From: Dendrophyllia cribrosa
Taxonomy: Eukaryota > Cnidaria > Anthozoa > Scleractinia > Dendrophylliidae
DNA: 64,000 nucleotides
Assembly: GCA_024195265.1 (NCBI GenBank)
Contig: JAJLRJ010000002.1
Span: forward strand, 1,567,388-1,631,387
Reading direction: 5' to 3'
Positions within the stretch are counted from its first letter, which is position 1; every line of letters starts with the position of its first letter. Positions 52,501-58,892 of the stretch are shown here, one piece after another. The notes below the pieces were generated by a model. The model was not told where the DNA came from. It ran no database searches and worked only from the letters and a program-made list of their open reading frames with translations. Both the position numbers and the translations under genes were made by a program.

Positions 52501-54560
52501 GTACCTAGCTGGTTGAATGAAAGACTGAAAGACTGACTATCTGCTTGATTGGTTCACTGGACTGATTGTATAATATCATATAAAATATTCATTTAGTAGA
52601 TTGAATTAACTGACCAAGTATTTATTTTAATGGTCATATAAACAATAAATATCATGTAAATTTATTTCCTGGCTGGTTGAAATGCCACCAACTATGTTCA
52701 AGTCACTAGTTATAAAATGATTACACTGAGACGTGACCCCCAATAAGTTATAAATGAGACAAATTCAAAGGCAAATTATTTAGTACTTATAGTTAAGACA
52801 ATGGTACAAAGAACAATACTCACATTCTGATCAAAGCCTTTGGTAATGCAGTGAAATTGTGGCTCCACAATTTGATTTTGTTGTCATACAAGTCACTAAA
52901 TTATGAGAAAAAGGGCAAACATCATACTGACTTCAAGAAAATGTACGAGTTTATGATGTCCTTGATGTGTTTTCTTTCAAAACGCCTTGCATATTTGAGC
53001 TGGCCACAGTCAGTTTATTTTGGTCATGAGCATTCATGATTACTTTAGTGTAAACATAAAAAGTTCATCATTCAGTTAAGTTAGATTTACATTATGTAGC
53101 TCTACATCAAATCTACATGCTATTATTACAACATTTAACTAACTTACAGCTCTTCCAAGGCAGCATTTTTGGAAATATCTGGAAAAGTTGTTAGTTTATT
53201 TTGGGCCAACTTTCTGCAATACAATAAAAGTTTCATACATGATTATTAACATCTACATACATTTTAACATGTCTACTCAACTTAGCTATGGATAGAGATG
53301 TAAATTATGGTACGTTTAAAGTCATCTTATGTTTATCAGACACCATTCAACCACAATTTGGTGTCCATAGCTGTAAAGTTAGTTCATAATAGTAGGGGTC
53401 TTTTCAGTAAGATAGATAGATAGATAGTTTATTCAGTCATACTGTTACAGCTGAAAGGCAGAATTGTGTAAAATTACTTAATAATAAAATTTAATAACAT
53501 AAAATTAATTTAAAAATTAATTAAAATTAATTTAATAAAATTATTAAATTATTTGTTAGCAGTTTAATTACTGCCTGTAATTACGGGGTGTTCATTATCG
53601 TAAAGTGTCTTTAAGGTGAGAGCTGACCATTATTATTATAAAGTCAAGATCAATGTAAGAAGCAGCATGGCATAGTGGTTAGGCCCTACGTTGAAACTCA
53701 TCTATGACCATGTGATGGAAAATAATAATCGCGTTTGAAGAAGGCAATCCTAATTTCGTGTTGGTTGTCCTGTGGTTTATGTGCAGTAAAATTTGAGATT
53801 TTTTGGTAGACGGTCTTCCAAATGGCCGCCCCTCTTGGGTTTTTTCAGGGGCTCATTTCCGTCGGAAATTCCTTCGAACGCATCTCCATAATCTGTGATT
53901 ACTGCTAGTTAAATATCTACATCTACATCTACATTTAATAAGTCGGTAAAATCCGAAGACATCACACCAACTATAAAACAACATTGAAATAGAATAAAAT
54001 AAAATAAATAAATGAAATAAATAAATTAATATATCATAATCACAATATTACATTTTACAAATTAAAATATAATTAAAATCTAATTAGCATAATAGTCAGA
54101 AAGCTTGGCTTTAAAGGATTCTATTTTGCAAATATTTGAAAATTATGGCATGTACAATATTGATAAATTCTTTGCTCAATCTAGTTAACAACCAGGTTCA
54201 GGGTGTAAACATTCTCTGACAGACAGTAAGTCCTAACAAAAAACAGAGATTGGACTTTGTAAGTTTAGCTCAAGCCTTTGTACTTCTAATCAAAATTACA
54301 AGGTATTTGTCAATTTTATAACATCTCCATCCAAAGTTCCTATGCATGTTAACAAAAAAACACTGTCAGTAGAATACATTATGCCAGTAGTAAAAATTGC
54401 GAAGCTGCAAATGACAAGTAAACACTAAGAAATGTGATGCCTTTTGTTGATAAACAGAACAATGCAGTATTAATTATACTCAGCTTACAATGTTTTCAAA
54501 CTTGTCAAATTATGTAAAGTTGTTGCATTTACAAGCTCCAAGCGAGAGTTGAAAATCTTT
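14663..54560 (-). CDS. Multi-exon gene for a protein with 35 tandem leucine-rich repeats and an LRR C-terminal cap (partial)
   Basis: Thirty-five separate short exons on the minus strand each encode one LRR of the form LxxNxIxxIxxxxFxxLxxLxxL. All have GT donors and AG acceptors, and every exon is entered and left in phase 2 inside a leucine-like codon. Nineteen of the 35 are exactly 72 nt; the others are 54 to 84 nt, always a multiple of 3. Together they encode about 849 residues. The last recognised exon is a cysteine-rich LRR C-terminal cap. Phase-2 single-LRR exons of about 72 nt are known from LGR/glycoprotein-hormone-receptor-type ectodomains, so a secreted or cell-surface LRR protein is likely. 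No signal peptide, N-terminal cap, transmembrane segment or 7TM domain was found, so receptor type is unproven. The start and end given are those of recognised exons, not of the gene. Confidence 0.85.
15130..15310. repeat. Tandem or duplicated dispersed-repeat segment
   Basis: Two copies of a unit containing ccaagtattagcag and agctgttt(t/c)ggc(c/t)ttgttaggcctc lie at about 15132-15175 and 15228-15275. The second is followed by a cagctgcaatgctgatgaggcc hairpin. It probably belongs to a dispersed SINE- or MITE-like family. Confidence 0.5.
15955..16720. repeat. Minisatellite of about 45-55 bp units ending next to an LRR exon
   Basis: About 15 tandem units contain atgttatcagttaacaaaca, then gaaataggaactctac, then a variable (CA)n tract. 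The last, partial unit (atgttatcag) ends at 16720, 4 bases from the donor of LRR exon 35. Confidence 0.9.
16731..16802 (-). CDS. LRR exon 35 (last repeat)
   Basis: 72 nt, phase 2. Encodes LRDNKIDNIGQDCFGGL. Its donor is 4 bases from the end of the minisatellite at 15955-16720. Confidence 0.9.
17092..17213. repeat. Fold-back MITE, tgttgtggttcaaattt family
   Basis: Inverted ends tgttgtggttcaaattt and aaatttgaaccacaaca enclose an AT-rich centre. The same ends occur at 51635-51746. Confidence 0.7.
17383..17448 (-). CDS. LRR exon 34
   Basis: 66 nt, phase 2. Encodes LQSNKIVFLPTF and LTTLNTL. Confidence 0.85.
17953..18024 (-). CDS. LRR exon 33
   Basis: 72 nt, phase 2. Encodes LSQNLIAEVQSGTF; donor GTGAGT. 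Confidence 0.85.
18335..18406 (-). CDS. LRR exon 32
   Basis: 72 nt, phase 2. Encodes LAQNKITQLRTNLF. Confidence 0.9.
18543..18614 (-). CDS. LRR exon 31
   Basis: 72 nt, phase 2. Encodes LTNNEIETISPGDL and FTSLRDL. Confidence 0.9.
18830..18895. repeat. Dispersed repeat segment shared with 22008-22070
   Basis: The segments ggctgatatatc and gtgttttcatgattatggtcag (one base different in this copy) recur at 22023-22065. They mark two copies of one dispersed family in this gene's introns. Confidence 0.5.
19294..19473. repeat. Tigger/pogo-like MITE
   Basis: Inverted ends cagtcgaacctccttaatac and its counterpart ggagaggttcgaatg enclose repeats of gtccgtattatagag. The ends resemble those of pogo/Tigger-type elements. 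Confidence 0.6.
19882..19953 (-). CDS. LRR exon 30
   Basis: 72 nt, phase 2. Encodes LKNNKLPIFPSKTL. Confidence 0.85.
20416..20667. repeat. MITE with about 55-base inverted ends
   Basis: The ends ctggcgtgcgtttct...aaaactcc...gaag and their inverted copies bound about 250 bases of non-coding DNA. Confidence 0.7.
20818..20889 (-). CDS. LRR exon 29
   Basis: 72 nt, phase 2. Encodes FSNNQIQSMHDDAL. A second GTAAGT-like donor lies 24 bases further into the intron (ending near 20793) and could be used alternatively. Confidence 0.85.
21813..21893 (-). CDS. LRR exon 28
   Basis: 81 nt, phase 2. Encodes LENNVIQAITGKLF; donor GTAAGC. Confidence 0.85.
22535..22680 (+). repeat. tRNA-derived SINE-like element
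   Basis: GTCTCTG at 22535 can pair with CAGGGAC ending at 22600. Between them are an A-box-like TAGCTCAGTGGTTGGAGC and a B-box-like GGTTCAATTCC. The anticodon region is not canonical, and a non-tRNA body follows (ctttgtcccacgctcgtgac). This looks like a tRNA-derived SINE rather than a functional tRNA gene. Confidence 0.5.
22927..22998 (-). CDS. LRR exon 27
   Basis: 72 nt, phase 2. Encodes LQNNKIATFEENPFLKL. Confidence 0.85.
23221..23292 (-). CDS. LRR exon 26
   Basis: 72 nt, phase 2. Encodes LNNLELTTLVTEAF and VGLDL. Confidence 0.85.
23733..23801 (-). CDS. LRR exon 25
   Basis: 69 nt, phase 2. Encodes FTGNVLKHIGSRAF; donor GTAAGG. Confidence 0.85.
24232..25238. mobile_element. TTAA-flanked non-autonomous DNA transposon (piggyBac-type target)
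   Basis: The inverted ends GGTGACTCGACCCAGTTTT and AAAACTGGGTCGCGTCACC are flanked by TTAA on both sides (24228-24231 and 25239-25242). No transposase frame is present in the roughly 1-kb interior. TTAA duplications are typical of piggyBac-class mobilisation. Confidence 0.75.
25243..25896. mobile_element. Second TTAA-type MITE, directly abutting the first
   Basis: The inverted ends GGACGTTCGCGC and GCGCGAACGTCC are flanked on the left by the TTAA shared with the preceding element and on the right by TCAA, one base from TTAA. There is no coding content. Confidence 0.65.
26194..26560 (-). pseudogene. hAT transposase C-terminal fragment, frameshifted
   Basis: The segment LPISSAECERSFSTLYRLKTY...RLALMNIH-like (26194-26427) matches the hAT C-terminal dimerisation domain seen in ZMYM/hAT-type proteins. 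Upstream, in a different frame (about 26430-26560), coding resemblance continues with ALAECDREFY-like sequence, which implies a frameshift. No terminal repeats were identified. It is a fossil inside an intron of the LRR gene. Confidence 0.7.
26887..26961 (-). CDS. LRR exon 24
   Basis: 75 nt, phase 2. Encodes FSGNRISSIDTGAF; donor GTACGT. Confidence 0.85.
27643..27801. repeat. Tigger/pogo-like MITE, copy 1
   Basis: The ends cagtggaatcccgattttt and ggattccactg are flanked by TA. A close relative lies at 47139-47297. Confidence 0.7.
28298..28369 (-). CDS. LRR exon 23
   Basis: 72 nt, phase 2. Encodes LDNNQLTTLPVG. A GACAAACAC tandem repeat starts about 50 bases beyond the acceptor. Confidence 0.85.
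28420..29045. repeat. Tandem repeat of GACAAACAC / AAACTGAAGTTGGCAAACAC units
   Basis: About 600 bases of short purine-rich units containing gacaaacacgacaaaca and gaaactgaagttg are interrupted near 28870-28950 by unique sequence. Open frames through it are a by-product of the repeat. Confidence 0.85.
29563..29634 (-). CDS. LRR exon 22
   Basis: 72 nt, phase 2. Encodes LGFNDIAFIEDGTL and MTTLNSL. Only an 83-base intron separates it from exon 21, the shortest in the gene. Confidence 0.85.
29718..29789 (-). CDS. LRR exon 21
   Basis: 72 nt, phase 2. Encodes LQTNQICRI and FKDLSTLTSL. Confidence 0.85.
30066..30137 (-). CDS. LRR exon 20
   Basis: 72 nt, phase 2. Encodes LSNNLINVVPNTAFHGL and ALTSL. 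Confidence 0.9.
30917..30988 (-). CDS. LRR exon 19
   Basis: 72 nt, phase 2. Encodes MSNNKFNF and FTNLSALTSL. Confidence 0.85.
31532..31597 (-). CDS. LRR exon 18
   Basis: 66 nt, phase 2. Encodes VQGNKIVAVENGAF and SIQTM; donor GTAAGA. The 3.1-kb minisatellite fills the intron upstream. Confidence 0.85.
31770..34925. repeat. 3.1-kb minisatellite based on 21-bp CAGTCAGACAGTAGTCATGAT units
   Basis: The array is built of 21-base units (cagtcagacagtagtcatga plus t) with variants (cagtcagtcagt, catcatcag, taggcatgat). It drifts into 4-base AGTC repeats at both ends. Because 21 is a multiple of 3, long frames repeating QTVVMIS or SSHDQSV stay open. The array lies in the intron between LRR exons 17 and 18. 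Confidence 0.95.
35548..35619 (-). CDS. LRR exon 17
   Basis: 72 nt, phase 2. Encodes LNGNSITFILEGTF and LDTLRSL. Confidence 0.85.
36013..36090 (-). CDS. LRR exon 16
   Basis: 78 nt, phase 2. Encodes LDSNRFHYVPLSV and LPAVSEL. An ATC microsatellite lies just upstream in the intron. Confidence 0.8.
36146..36330. repeat. ATC microsatellite
   Basis: An imperfect (ATC)n tract in the intron beside LRR exon 16. Confidence 0.9.
36713..36978. repeat. 266-bp MITE, copy 1
   Basis: The inverted ends acaagcaattgcaaaaag and ctttttgcaactgcttgt enclose an inner C-rich/G-rich inverted pair. By eye it appears identical to the copy at 38965-39230. Confidence 0.8.
37651..37887 (+). CDS. Possible 78-aa protein between the two MITE copies, not recognised
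   Basis: An open frame with a balanced, non-repetitive composition (MELFENYDKNAEC...; CAKCSSQDLFWKG with a CxxC). It follows an AT-rich, GT-containing stretch that could be an upstream region. No family is recognised. A CxxC pair suggests at most one half of a metal site. It could be a gene fragment carried between two identical MITEs, or a chance frame. Confidence 0.3.
   Translation: MELFENYDKNAECRPSTSDENEERGTMTATDMMSGAFFHFNVRIDEQNQKEIPKCAKCSSQDLFWKGTISEMRTCRIH
38286..38762 (+). CDS. Possible 158-aa coiled-coil protein between the two MITE copies
   Basis: The frame begins MAHSKYSLRPRQQLDY. A proline/serine-rich part follows, then a heptad-like coiled coil (about residues 60-105: LQELLHRVKGENVALEQSQQ and so on), then a basic tail. 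The N-terminal SLRPR motif plus coiled coil reminds me of gag-like or ORF1-like proteins of retroelements, but I cannot name the family. It lies 399 bases downstream of the 78-aa frame. Local composition is less AT-rich than the flanking introns, which supports a real coding past. Confidence 0.4.
   Translation: MAHSKYSLRPRQQLDYALMNEGKSSEYPAYGISPFPKTHKSSSPVVNTPPPAANVASDEFTELQELLHRVKGENVALEQSQQLAQMRMEIEALRTRNAELAAKRTTRPVEKREENKPPHTLRDLRSKSSYKIYYKNRKKGFFSEECFHSPILSRERDM
38965..39230. repeat. 266-bp MITE, copy 2 (same orientation)
   Basis: Same length, orientation and apparently same sequence as 36713-36978. Together they flank 1986 bases that contain two open frames. Confidence 0.8.
39407..39484 (-). 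CDS. LRR exon 15
   Basis: 78 nt, phase 2. Encodes LSQNQLTNA and AFRNLTNLTIL. Confidence 0.85.
40320..40720. repeat. G-rich degenerate repeat with GAGGGGGCACTTA units
   Basis: Units such as gagggcacttattgga and gggggcacttactt recur with variations. There is no coding content. Confidence 0.5.
40768..40839 (-). CDS. LRR exon 14
   Basis: 72 nt, phase 2. Encodes VHDNQIPNVQ and LNNLQQL; donor GTATGT. A fold-back MITE begins 16 bases upstream of its acceptor side (40856). Confidence 0.85.
40856..41023. repeat. Fold-back MITE beside LRR exon 14
   Basis: Arms of about 70 bases (aatagaccaattcc... and ...ggaattggtctatt) lie 16 bases from the exon boundary. Confidence 0.8.
41440..41885 (+). pseudogene. 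LINE 3' fragment abutting LRR exon 13
   Basis: A decayed frame with R(L/F)PHCRTK, FQGPKFFNSL and TSFTSKLKVFLL matches the typical C-terminal tail of LINE reverse transcriptases (CR1/L2/RTE-like tails look alike; clade not assigned). One in-frame stop is seen. The element ends in a 3' repeat of cttgaa units (aaacttgaacttgaacttgaa), which runs directly into the donor of LRR exon 13 at 41883-41888. Confidence 0.6.
41889..41942 (-). CDS. LRR exon 13, short
   Basis: 54 nt, phase 2. It keeps only the C-terminal half of a repeat (PFEKITSLQRL). Its donor GTAAGT runs straight into GTTCAAGTT-type repeats of an adjacent LINE tail. Confidence 0.7.
42195..42367. repeat. Fold-back MITE with about 64-base arms
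   Basis: The arms begin tggttgtataaacgg and end gtttatacaacca, with a loop of about 45 bases. Confidence 0.75.
42601..42681 (-). CDS. LRR exon 12
   Basis: 81 nt, phase 2. Encodes LENNAIISSTSF and LEDLHA. It ends in GC rather than the usual CT/TT, so the junction residue is alanine. Confidence 0.8.
43216..43293 (-). CDS. LRR exon 11
   Basis: 78 nt, phase 2. Encodes VNDNRLTHFP and AFPSLLYL. Confidence 0.85.
43509..43562. repeat. ATT microsatellite
   Basis: (ATT)n followed by (ATTT)n. Confidence 0.9.
43601..43736. repeat. Fold-back element carrying a tRNA-like B box
   Basis: The arms gaaatcaaatgaagaatgat plus cctcgca and their inverted copy enclose GGGTTCGAACCCT, a perfect RNA polymerase III B box in tRNA context, followed by a cctgaatttttttcagg mini-hairpin. 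It lacks a matching A box. Confidence 0.65.
44021..44104 (-). CDS. LRR exon 10, degenerate
   Basis: 84 nt, phase 2. The LxxNxI core is replaced by LMQQQSPYQAT, but the AFKNLPVLEDL end is kept. Confidence 0.7.
44295..44370 (-). repeat. Decayed tRNA-like/SINE sequence
   Basis: On the minus strand, TAGCTCAGTCAGTTAGAG (A-box-like) is followed about 25 bases later by GGGGTTTTGAGTTC (a decayed B box). The spacing is tRNA-like but the loop sequences are altered. It is probably a tRNA-derived repeat. Confidence 0.45.
44976..45059 (-). CDS. LRR exon 9
   Basis: 84 nt, phase 2. Encodes LRGNRLQSITAEAF and LPKLRVL, with four extra residues before the last segment. Confidence 0.85.
45790..45861 (-). CDS. 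LRR exon 8
   Basis: 72 nt, phase 2. Encodes LQVNDMETIAANVF and IPELLHL. Confidence 0.85.
45961..46082. repeat. Fold-back MITE, ggggtcaatttaataaaac family
   Basis: Arms of about 48 bases with inverted ends ggggtcaatt and aattgacccc. Confidence 0.8.
46168..46379. repeat. MITE with about 30-base inverted ends
   Basis: The ends agcgaccttcagattggact and agtcaaatctgaaggtcact enclose tacgag repeats. The open frame across it is incidental. Confidence 0.7.
46406..46477 (-). CDS. LRR exon 7
   Basis: 72 nt, phase 2. Encodes ASNNKVTSISTGAFSGL. Confidence 0.85.
47139..47297. repeat. Tigger/pogo-like MITE, copy 2
   Basis: Same ends and interior as 27643-27801 (ccgtggaatcccgattttt and gggattccactg), flanked by TA. 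Confidence 0.7.
47498..47581 (-). CDS. LRR exon 6
   Basis: 84 nt, phase 2. Encodes LDQNEIPSI and a longer spacer ending SQLVHL. Confidence 0.8.
47847..48006. repeat. Fold-back MITE
   Basis: Inverted arms contain tgttgtagtt and caaactagttt (left) and aaactagtttg and ctacaaca (right). Confidence 0.65.
48446..48511 (-). CDS. LRR exon 5
   Basis: 66 nt, phase 2. Encodes LSKNKLKKFPTF. Confidence 0.85.
48724..48792 (-). CDS. LRR exon 4
   Basis: 69 nt, phase 2. Encodes LTDNEIDWLPNNW and LPNLQYM. The intron upstream is about 4 kb and holds a TIR element and a hairpin. Confidence 0.85.
49037..49163. repeat. Near-perfect hairpin with 58-base arms and 10-base loop
   Basis: The arms 49037-49095 and 49106-49163 contain aataccagttttcaagttca and its complement. 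The element has no coding content. Confidence 0.85.
50259..52095. mobile_element. Non-autonomous DNA transposon with long inverted ends
   Basis: The left end tgggttattccagaaaaaat...ccgacggatggca is inverted at the right end (tgccatccgtcgg...ttctggaataaccca). The subterminal parts share gcc(c/t)ggatttcc-type repeats. The 1.8-kb interior has no transposase and contains a nested fold-back MITE at 51635-51746. A related end (gggtgattccagaaaatatcc) lies alone near 57727. Confidence 0.75.
51635..51746. repeat. Fold-back MITE, same family as 17092-17213
   Basis: Ends tgttgtggttcaa and ttgaaccacaaca, with inner arms attttattttcctttgttt and aaacaaaggaaaataaaat. Confidence 0.7.
52824..52895 (-). CDS. 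LRR exon 3
   Basis: 72 nt, phase 2. Encodes LYDNKIKLW with ALPKALIRM; donor GTGAGT. Confidence 0.8.
53148..53213 (-). CDS. LRR exon 2
   Basis: 66 nt, phase 2 at both ends. Encodes LAQNKLTTFPDI; donor GTAAGT. Confidence 0.8.
53655..53885 (+). repeat. SINE-like sequence with an A-box-like start
   Basis: GCATGGCATAGTGGTTAGG resembles a tRNA A box, but no clear B box follows. The body contains a short inverted C/G-rich hairpin (gcccctcttggg...caggggc). Confidence 0.3.
54489..54560 (-). CDS. LRR exon 1 (first recognised)
   Basis: This 72-nt phase-2 exon encodes KIFNSRLELV followed by LTSLKTL. The donor is GTAAGC. It is the most 5' LRR exon found; no N-terminal cap exon is seen upstream. Confidence 0.75.
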
Positions 54561-55634
54561 CTGCAAAAAAGAGTGAAGACAAAAGCAAATGAAAAATGGA
54601 GATGATTAAAAATCTAGCAACAGACAAAATATTAATAAAAGAAGTATGGGAGGAAGGCTGAGGGAGTGAAGATGTACGAGATGGACATGTCAGCTGAGAG
54701 AGTGAGGATGTATGAGATGGACATGTCAGCTGATCGAGGGAGTGAGGATAAATGAGATGGGCATGTCAACTGAGGGAGTGAGGATGTATGAGATGGACAG
54801 GTCAGCTGAGGGAGCTTGAAGATGTACGAGATGGACAGGTCAGCTGAAGGGGCGAAGGTAGATAGAAGGGATGCAAGATGGCTAGGGAGGAACAAGTCCA
54901 AGGTTCTCCCCAGGATTTTGGGAAGGGATATTCTGACTTGCATCAAATGGTCGTGTTGGCATGGCCTTTCCCAGCTGTCTGGTGGCAAAGTACATTTAAG
55001 TTCGCCAACAAATCAAATACTGATGTTTATTGATTATTTTGGTGATCTATTTCAAATCATTTAAGCTGTCATGTGAGTGAATTAAAGGAGAACTTGATGT
55101 AAATCAGGATGAAATCTGTATTCGATTTACAGATATTCATTTAAACATTCATTTATTTTGAGTTTTTTTAATTTATAATGAGAGTAAAATAAACAAAACA
55201 TTGAAAATTTGATTTCAAAGGTAACTATATACACAAAGATTAAGAAAAAAGAGTTTGAACTATATTCAAGCATGGCAGCATCTTTTTTAAGCCAGGTGAC
55301 TTTCAATTTTTCCAAAATCAAGCCAGGGGGCCTACCTGGATTGAATGGGATGAGGAGAACACTGTAGTCAGCAGAGAGGGGCTAAGATGGAAATGATGGA
55401 CAAGTCAGCTGATAGGGATACAATTAATTGTATGAGATGGACAGCTACAGCTGTAGGGGTGAATGTAGAGCTGCACAATGGACACTGAAATGATACCATA
55501 ACACATCCAGTGTTTCTGAGATGCTGGATCACCAGGGCTGGCGACCCTTTGAAAACCATAGAGTTGATACCCGCCTCAGGTTACTGTAAAGGATCTACTA
55601 CAGACTAATTCCAGTTGTTTCCAGAAACTATTTA
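54561..55634. other. Spacer with a 40-bp minisatellite, no gene seen
   Basis: Five to six units of about 40 bases containing gagatggacatgtcagctga lie at 54660-54850, with related degenerate units at 55390-55450. Open frames here follow the repeat. No LRR exon is seen. Confidence 0.7.
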
Positions 55635-55850
55635 CGACTTGTAATGCGCAAAACCGGACACACCCATCACAAAAGTTTAATCCCGCCATCTACATCAACC
55701 GCCTCTCACTGTCTCTTCTTCTACCCTAGAACAATATCCCAATGAAACAGTTTACCTCACTCCCTCTTCACTGATAATTTAACTTTGGCTACCTTTAAAC
55801 AACATGCATCTTTAATTTATCATAACCCAGTCCAATCTGTATATTACTGT
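55635..55850 (+). pseudogene. LINE 3' fragment
   Basis: The frame RLVMRKTGHTHH..LIPP..FFYPRTIS is followed by a TGA where tryptophan is usual, then NSLPHSL and ATFKQHASL. This is the characteristic RT C-terminal tail (RTxxxWNxLP...TFK) of LINE elements. It is a short decayed fragment. Confidence 0.6.
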
Positions 55851-57232
55851 AATGTCCACTGACCAACCCAACCTATAATCCTCATTCATGAGCAGTACAG
55901 GAGTACAGGGGGTAGGCTGTAATTGTAAACAAAACAAAATAAGGAAGGCAGTGTTCTCAGTTGAACCCATAACACCTGTGAGGGGGTCACTAGCAAGTGT
56001 TACAGCTGTGAATTAAGTGTTTCAATAAAAATTTAGTAAGACCTTTTGGCTATGTGCCACATTTTTACAGCTGTTAACCAAAATGGAACAGTTGATTGTT
56101 AAAAAGTTATTGAGAACCCTGGGAGGGATGTGGGATGGTTAGGGGAGAGTAAGCAGAATACAGTATACATGTATTTAAGACCCGGACACACAGTTCAACT
56201 TTTTTCGCAACGTTGCGTGCAACAGTTGCAGAAGTAGAATCAAGTTCTACTTTACGATGTTCCATGCAACAAATTGAAGGGCTGGGGGCATAACCAACCT
56301 ATGTTGCTTTTTGAGCGTTTTTAGTCTTTTTCTCGCTCAGATTTGCCTAATTTTATCCTACAACGAATAATATCACAAACCCTTGTCCAATTTGCACTAA
56401 TCCTAAGAAACTGGACTAATTTCACCTGAAAAAAGCAGAGTTCTGGCCTTCTAGTGGTTGTTTACATTCAGAGCGTAATTTCAACGCCATTACAGCAGAT
56501 TGGCCGTGAGAATAATGCGACCGCAATACTCCTGACCCGCACCAACGACACGAATGAAAATACCGTTACTTACGGATGCCTGGCTCGCTTATCGATCACG
56601 AGCTCGCTATGGCAAACACATCATCTGTAGCGTGCGTATAAGCCAATATGTTTAAGGCCCGTCCGGTGATTGAAGGACATCATTAAGTCCGGAAATCCAT
56701 AAGTCTCTTACTAGCACCTCTCAAAGAACAGGGTTCTCCGGAAGCTCCGGAGACCGGCGAAAATCGCCGTCTACTCGTCCTGGGGCCGCCGGCTAGTCAG
56801 AAAATATTTTGGGGGAAGATAAGGATAAATCCGTCCTATTTTCTTCCAAACACTTGTATTGCTATAAAAACAAATCCTTCGTAGCCATAAGATAAAACAA
56901 AAGTGATTTCTTTTGGGCCATAATGTTTTTCTTTAGTATATAAAGCATATTAAGGGTAGCAATAATTTTTTTCAGTGAATAATAAAAAGGTTAAAAACTG
57001 GCTGAAAATGAAATGATTTTTTTCATCTCTGTTGTCCCCAAAATGCACCAGAATGCATCTCCAGTGTCTTCATTTTTCAAAATTTTCTGTGGGGGCATGC
57101 CCCCTGACCCCCCTAGATACTCGTGCCCTTTGGGCACTCAAGTGCCAGGTGCCGCCTACTTTCAATTTACAGCCAGGTAGTCTAATTTCTCTGAAGAACC
57201 CTGAAAGAAACGAGTCGTGTTTCTTGTCATAC
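55851..57232. other. Non-coding region with repeat-like segments
   Basis: No gene is recognised. A gtccggagaccggcg-like GC-rich stretch (about 56730-56800) and a ggggcatgccccctgacccccctag segment (about 57093-57118) look like dispersed repeat sequence. Confidence 0.4.
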
Positions 57233-57512
57233 CTTGTATCTTAATTGCTATTTCGCGCTCGAGGTGAAAATAGACATTGGTGGACAAGACGAGCCGGTAG
57301 GAAAGTCTGGAACCACTTCGGATCAGAAAAGGGGCAGCATTGTGAGTTGTGGTCCATTTCCCATCCCGTGCCATAGTCGAAATGCCCGATATCTGAAGTG
57401 CTTTGGGACTTACAATATTTTCCGTATTTCGTTTGGTGGACATTCCGTTATCGTTTTGGCCATTGATATCCCGACATGCTTTGCAACAGTGGCAGATAGG
57501 TTGGCTTTGCAT
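57233..57512 (-). CDS. Possible first exon of an unrecognised gene
   Basis: The frame from the ATG at 57512 is open through MQSQPICHCCKACRDINGQ and continues to a donor-like AAG/GTATGA at 57232 in phase 1. Its base composition is higher in GC than its surroundings, and it has a cysteine cluster (CHCCKAC). It does not fit the LRR gene, whose introns are phase 2, and it has no signal peptide. It is unconfirmed. Confidence 0.25.
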
Positions 57513-57726
57513 GATCGAGCGGGAGGTTGAAATACAGCTTTGGACAGCTCAAAGTGAGTTCTTGCGGCCGGGTGAAATTCAACAAGGCGAGCAAAGACTA
57601 TGAGCCGGCAGCAGAGGACCGGGAGTGCTTCCTAAAGGAGGTCCGTAAGGATAAGGGAGATTGCGCGAATCTAAGTGGCTGAGTGGCTGACTATTGGTGA
57701 TAAAAATGAAGTGATTTTGAGGGAAT

Positions 57727-57900
57727 GGGTGATTCCAGAAAATATCCATACCCTACCACGGGTGGCATCTTCATCAAGACCCCCCCTGCCCTCTGCTTTA
57801 GGAAATTCCAAAATGTTCAATCCCCCCTTGCCCTCGGAATTCCAAAACGTTTTACCCCCCCATGCCTTCGCAATTCTGTAATCATTCAACCCCCCCCACG
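57727..57900. repeat. Solo end of the gggttattccagaaaaa transposon family
   Basis: The segment gggtgattccagaaaatatcc plus C-rich subterminal repeats resembles the end at 50259. No partner end was found. Confidence 0.5.
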
Positions 57901-58892
57901 AATTTCTGCTTTTTCTTCAAACTGATTTGAGAAGCCCTCTCTAACTTCCAAAAACCTTTATTTATAATTTTCAGCCCAGCGAACGATCAATGGAAAGACC
58001 TGATCGAATTAAGCTCTTTGACTTCCTTGAAAAGGAAAACAAAACTAAAACTATTTTTACCTGCAAAACTCTATGAAGCATGAAAGTAGTAGCCAAATTT
58101 TTTTATACAAGAGAGAAAATTCTTGAAAAACACCAAAAAACCTGAAATACAAGCTCCAATACACTTCAAACTTCTTCAACGTAAGCTTTGACCACCATTT
58201 TGTATCCCAGAAGTCTAAGCGAGCACACCATTTACGTGGGATGGTTCTTAGCATTGCGTGATGACAAATAGAGGCTCTAAAGATCCAACTCATATTCTCT
58301 TGTCTGATAATTGATTTTACAGGAATAAACTTGTGATCTGTTTGCTTTTGTATAATTTCTTTTGATTTGACAGCGAAAAATTCGACTGTGGTGAGTTTTT
58401 CGTATAACCTTGCAATTTGAACCGAGGAATCTAAATTGAACAATCTTCTATTGTACTTTAAAACAGTTGTTTGAATTCATGCACAAATGGCAAAAGGCGA
58501 AATAATTTGGCATGTTATTTATTATGACGAATTCTTATGCCACTTCAGCCGACAGGGGAATTTTTTCCGTTTAAGTTCTTGTTAATAGTGTTTTAATCTC
58601 CATTCAGTCAACCAACTGATTGGTGATTCGGGTTGGAAGTTTAAATTTGCCATTTGCGGGTGTATACCAAGACCGACGGATACCATATCTCGTATATTCA
58701 GACAGTTTTTGCCTTAAGCCCACTGCAAAGCTCTGCAACAAAGCTTGATTTCTGTGCATGAGAAAAAATCGTGAACTTTGTCGTATGGAAGCCGTGCACA
58801 CTTACGACAAAAATTTCATGTGAAAAATATTAAGCATGTTTGACATTTTTTTTGCCCAATTTTTGTCGACAACAATGGATGGAAATTGAAAA

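Noticed and set aside
57032..57244. 70-codon frame starting MSPKCTRMH
   Set aside because: It crosses a ggggcatgccccctgacccccctag dispersed-repeat segment, so the frame is likely incidental.
58057..58443. 128-codon minus-strand frame
   Set aside because: Composition is AT-driven, no motif or splice context is seen, and it resembles no family I know.
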